Part shown: positions 6,228-8,313 of the stretch, one piece after another
Layout: the number at the start of each line of letters is the position of its first letter
Position numbering within the stretch: the stretch's first letter is position 1
NCBI GenBank assembly: GCA_002371375.1
Contig: DFIB01000221.1
Coordinates: 1-8,313 of the forward strand
Origin: Mageeibacillus sp. UBA3708
Lineage (GTDB): Bacteria > Bacillota > Clostridia > Saccharofermentanales > Saccharofermentanaceae
Length of the DNA: 8,313 nt
Reading direction: 5' to 3'
The notes under the pieces: model-generated
What the model saw: the letters and a program-made list of their open reading frames with translations, nothing else
Told to the model about the DNA's origin: nothing
Databases searched by the model: none
Made by a program: the position numbers and the translations under genes

Positions 6228-7079
6228 ATGATTGAACTTCGCGGAAAGGCAGTTGCTGACTGTATAACAGAAGACGCATCGAACAAGGTAAGATTACTCA
6301 GGGAGAAGGGAATCAACCCCAAGCTTGCAGTAATAAGAGTCGGAGCAAGACCTGACGATGTCGCATACGAGAGAGGGATCATCAAGCGCTTTGACAATGC
6401 AGGTGTCGATTATGAGGTCCATGAGCTTGACGGTAATTGCACGCAGGAAGAGTTGAACAGTCTTTTTGACAGGGTTAACGGTGACAGCAATGTTCACGGA
6501 ATACTCATGTTCCGGCCGCTTCCCAAACACCTGTCGGATGAGTACATGAAGAGAACGATCGATCCCGGTAAGGATATCGACGGAATGGGCTATGTCAATC
6601 AGGCGGCACTTTATTCAGGCAAAAAGAATGTGTTCGCGCCCTGTACTGCCCAAGCTGTCATCGAGATCCTCCATTATTATAAGATACCCACAGCGGGTAA
6701 GAGGGTGACGGTGGTCGGAAGGAGCCTTGTTATCGGCAGGCCTGTATCGCTGCTGCTCATATCCGAAGATGCCACTGTTACCGTGTGCCATACCAAAACG
6801 GCAGACCTTGCTTCCGAGCTTAAGAGGGCTGACATTATCGTGGCGGCAGCAGGCAAGGCCGGGATGATCAAGGCCGGCATGACAGGTGAAGGGCAGATAA
6901 TAATCGACGTAGGAATGGATACGAACGAAGAAGGCAAGCTTTGCGGCGATATCGACTATGAGAACGTGGCTCCTAAGACAGAAGCTATCACGCCTGTTCC
7001 CGGCGGAGTCGGCACGGTTACAACATCTGTATTGCTCCGCTACACGGTTGAGAGTGCTTTAAGATCGGCAAATGGCTAA
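6228..7079 (+). CDS. folD: Methylenetetrahydrofolate dehydrogenase (FolD family, divergent cyclohydrolase motif)
   Basis: The predicted 283-residue cytoplasmic enzyme is of normal FolD length. It oxidises 5,10-methylene-THF to methenyl-THF with NAD(P); classical members then also hydrolyse the product. Retained active-site residues are Tyr47 and Lys53 (six residues apart, as in E. coli Tyr50/Lys56) and Asp118 in KDIDG. The nucleotide-binding motif GRSLVIGRP lies at 164-172 and PVPGGVGTVT at 257-266. Unusual features: the QLPLP motif reads FRPLP, with Phe95 at the Gln position; the CTPxG motif reads CTAQA (139-143); and GPMT reads GTVT. I recall the same motif set in other clostridial FolD proteins, so it appears to mark a clade and not a damaged gene. 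The GGAGA site at 6212-6216 lies 11 bases from the ATG, rather far. The 38-base gap from fchA suggests one transcript, and its end overlaps the next gene. Confidence 0.93.
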   Translation: MIELRGKAVADCITEDASNKVRLLREKGINPKLAVIRVGARPDDVAYERGIIKRFDNAGVDYEVHELDGNCTQEELNSLFDRVNGDSNVHGILMFRPLPKHLSDEYMKRTIDPGKDIDGMGYVNQAALYSGKKNVFAPCTAQAVIEILHYYKIPTAGKRVTVVGRSLVIGRPVSLLLISEDATVTVCHTKTADLASELKRADIIVAAAGKAGMIKAGMTGEGQIIIDVGMDTNEEGKLCGDIDYENVAPKTEAITPVPGGVGTVTTSVLLRYTVESALRSANG

Positions 7080-8226
7080 GTGTGAGGTATCGGGCAAATG
7101 TGGGGGCTGCAGCTATATAGGGCGGCCGTATGAGTATCAGCTGGGGCTTAAGCAGGACCTCGTCAATAAGTTGATCGGCCCTTTCTGCCCGGTCGACAAT
7201 ATCGTACCATGCGATGAGCCTTACTATTACCGCAACAAGGTACATTCCGCTTTCAAGAGGATACGGGGCGGCAGGGTCATACACGGGACATATGAGCCCG
7301 GTTCACACAGAATTACCGAACACAGGAAGTGCCTTATCGAGAATAAGAAGGCGCAGGCGATAATCAATTCGGTTGAGAAGATCGCCATCGACCATAAGAT
7401 CCCGATATATGATGAGCGGTCCTGTAAGGGACTTCTTCGGAGAGTTCTGGTCCGGATCTCGGAGGAGACGGGTCAGATAATGGTCGTGATCATTCTGGGT
7501 AATAAATATTTCAAGGGTAAGAGGGAATTCATTAATGAGCTTTTGAGACTTCATCCGGAGATTACTTCAATTGTTCTTAATGTAAATGAGCGCACTGATT
7601 CCATGATCCTTGGCAGCAGGTCACGAGTTGAATACGGCCCCGGGCATATAGATGAAGTGATACTCGGCAAAAGGTTCAGAGTATCTCCGGATTCCTTTCT
7701 TCAGGTGAATACTGCCCAGACTGACAGGCTGTACTCGGTGGCGATGAGCCTGGCAGACATTGGGCGGGAAGACAGCGTATTGGATTGTTACTGCGGGATC
7801 GGGACGATATCTCTGTGTGTATCAGATCTCTGTTCACATGTTACGGGCGTCGAGATAAATCCGCGTGCCGTGTCCGATGCCGTGCATAACGCCAGGATAA
7901 ACAAGTGTAAGAATGTTGACTTTATCGCGGCTGATGCAACTGAATTTATGGAGGAACTGGCAGCATTCGGAGACGCTCCCCGCTATGATACTGTGATCAT
8001 GGATCCGCCGCGTTCCGGATCAACGCACAGATTCATCAAGGCGGCGGCAAAGGTCGCTCCCACGAGGATCGTATATATATCGTGTAATCCCGAGACACTT
8101 GCCAGAGATCTCGAAATATATGAATCCTGCGGTTACGAAGCGGTCAAGGCCGTGCCGGTTGATATGTTCCCCTGGACAGATGACGTGGAGACGGTGTGCC
8201 TCTTGAGCAACACCCAAACAGGTTGA
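7072..8226 (+). CDS. 23S rRNA (uracil-5-)-methyltransferase, TRAM-less RumA/RumB (RlmC/RlmD) family
   Basis: The predicted 384-residue SAM-dependent enzyme makes 5-methyluridine in rRNA. Fe-S cluster ligands are Cys4, Cys10 and Cys13 (CGGC motif) and Cys87 (HRKC). The SAM site is VLDCYCGIGTISL (236-248) with Glu261 in VEINP. Substrate-binding motifs are SFLQVNTAQTDRLY (208-221) and DPPRSG (311-316). The nucleophile is Cys338 in YISCNPETLARDL. Glu373 in DMFPWTDDVETV lies 35 residues later, the same distance as from Cys389 to the general base Glu424 of E. coli RumA. The His usual two residues before that Glu is Asp371 here. The protein starts just before the first cluster Cys, so it lacks the N-terminal TRAM domain of RlmD, a layout like E. 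coli RlmC. The target uridine (747 or 1939 type) cannot be assigned. The ATG overlaps the folD stop by 8 bases and has only a weak Shine-Dalgarno, suggesting translational coupling. Confidence 0.92.
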   Translation: MAKCEVSGKCGGCSYIGRPYEYQLGLKQDLVNKLIGPFCPVDNIVPCDEPYYYRNKVHSAFKRIRGGRVIHGTYEPGSHRITEHRKCLIENKKAQAIINSVEKIAIDHKIPIYDERSCKGLLRRVLVRISEETGQIMVVIILGNKYFKGKREFINELLRLHPEITSIVLNVNERTDSMILGSRSRVEYGPGHIDEVILGKRFRVSPDSFLQVNTAQTDRLYSVAMSLADIGREDSVLDCYCGIGTISLCVSDLCSHVTGVEINPRAVSDAVHNARINKCKNVDFIAADATEFMEELAAFGDAPRYDTVIMDPPRSGSTHRFIKAAAKVAPTRIVYISCNPETLARDLEIYESCGYEAVKAVPVDMFPWTDDVETVCLLSNTQTG

Positions 8227-8228
8227 TG

Positions 8229-8270
8229 CGATATGTGATAAAATAACAAATTGAGAAAGTAAACATATCG
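8229..8270. repeat. Perfect 8-bp inverted repeat flanking the promoter region of the last gene
   Basis: CGATATGT (8229-8236) and ACATATCG (8263-8270) are exact reverse complements separated by 26 bases that contain the -10 box and predicted start site. The right arm ends at the first G of the GGAGGA ribosome binding site. Confidence 0.5.
8236..8244 (+). promoter_or_regulatory. Extended -10 promoter candidate for the last gene
   Basis: TGATAAAAT combines the extended TGn element with TAAAAT (five of six matches). No good -35 is present at the right distance. The predicted start near 8251 would leave about 28 bases of leader. No terminator is visible after the methyltransferase gene, so read-through from the folD operon is also likely. 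Confidence 0.45.
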
Positions 8271-8278
8271 GAGGAATT

Positions 8279-8313
8279 ATGCCGGAACTTCAGTATCCTT
8301 TTGACTCAGATTA
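8279..8313 (+). CDS. Start of an unidentified protein-coding gene (3'-truncated by the window)
   Basis: An ATG follows the strong site GGAGGA (8270-8275) by 3 bases and opens a frame reading MPELQYPFDSD up to the window end. Eleven residues do not allow an assignment. The opening resembles, from memory only, the start of some clostridial HAD-IIIC/FkbH-like proteins; treat that as a hint. It is on the same strand as the folD-methyltransferase unit, 52 bases after it. Confidence 0.6.
   Translation, partial: MPELQYPFDSD

Noticed and set aside
6212..6230. Resemblance of the folD start region to the expression-vector leader GGAGATATACATATG
   Set aside because: The match is imperfect, with extra TA units, and lies in natural coding context; no vector sequence surrounds it.

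Overview
The window is a stretch of chromosome from a low- to mid-GC Gram-positive bacterium, most likely a member of the Clostridia. The evidence is the RpoC sequence type (no large insertion in the trigger loop), the SH3/NlpC-P60 wall hydrolase with a Thr-Pro linker, the FchA plus divergent FolD pair, and strong Shine-Dalgarno sites of the GGAGG type. I cannot name a genus from the sequence alone. There is no sign of a phage, plasmid, transposase gene or CRISPR array.

Layout. Bases 1-2884 are the C-terminal 960 codons of rpoC on the plus strand, closed by an intrinsic terminator at 2926-2960. A 216-base convergent intergenic region follows, with a perfect 13-bp hairpin at 3050-3096. On the minus strand, 3101-4069 encodes an unusual membrane protein: a DUF1294 domain fused to a YkuE-like metallophosphoesterase. 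Its promoter places the predicted transcription start on or next to the ATG, so the mRNA may be leaderless. A 143-base divergent intergenic region separates it from 4213-5505, a secreted SH3-SH3-NlpC/P60 peptidoglycan endopeptidase with its own terminator (5518-5551). The next transcription unit carries fchA (5569-6189), folD (6228-7079) and a TRAM-less 23S rRNA m5U methyltransferase (7072-8226, overlapping folD by 8 bases). The window ends 35 bases into another gene that starts at 8279.

How the genes work together. FchA and FolD act on consecutive one-carbon tetrahydrofolate intermediates: methenyl-THF cyclohydrolase and methylene-THF dehydrogenase. This FolD lacks the Gln of the usual QLPLP motif, which is tied to cyclohydrolase activity. 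A division of labour, FolD as dehydrogenase and FchA as cyclohydrolase, is therefore a reasonable inference. The methyltransferase is probably translationally coupled to folD. The phosphoesterase and the wall hydrolase are both envelope proteins and share a divergent control region rich in small palindromes. No wholly new system is evident. The points most worth a second look are the DUF1294-phosphoesterase fusion with its leaderless promoter, the promoter-like TATAAT inside the terminator loop ahead of fchA, and the FolD/FchA specialisation.
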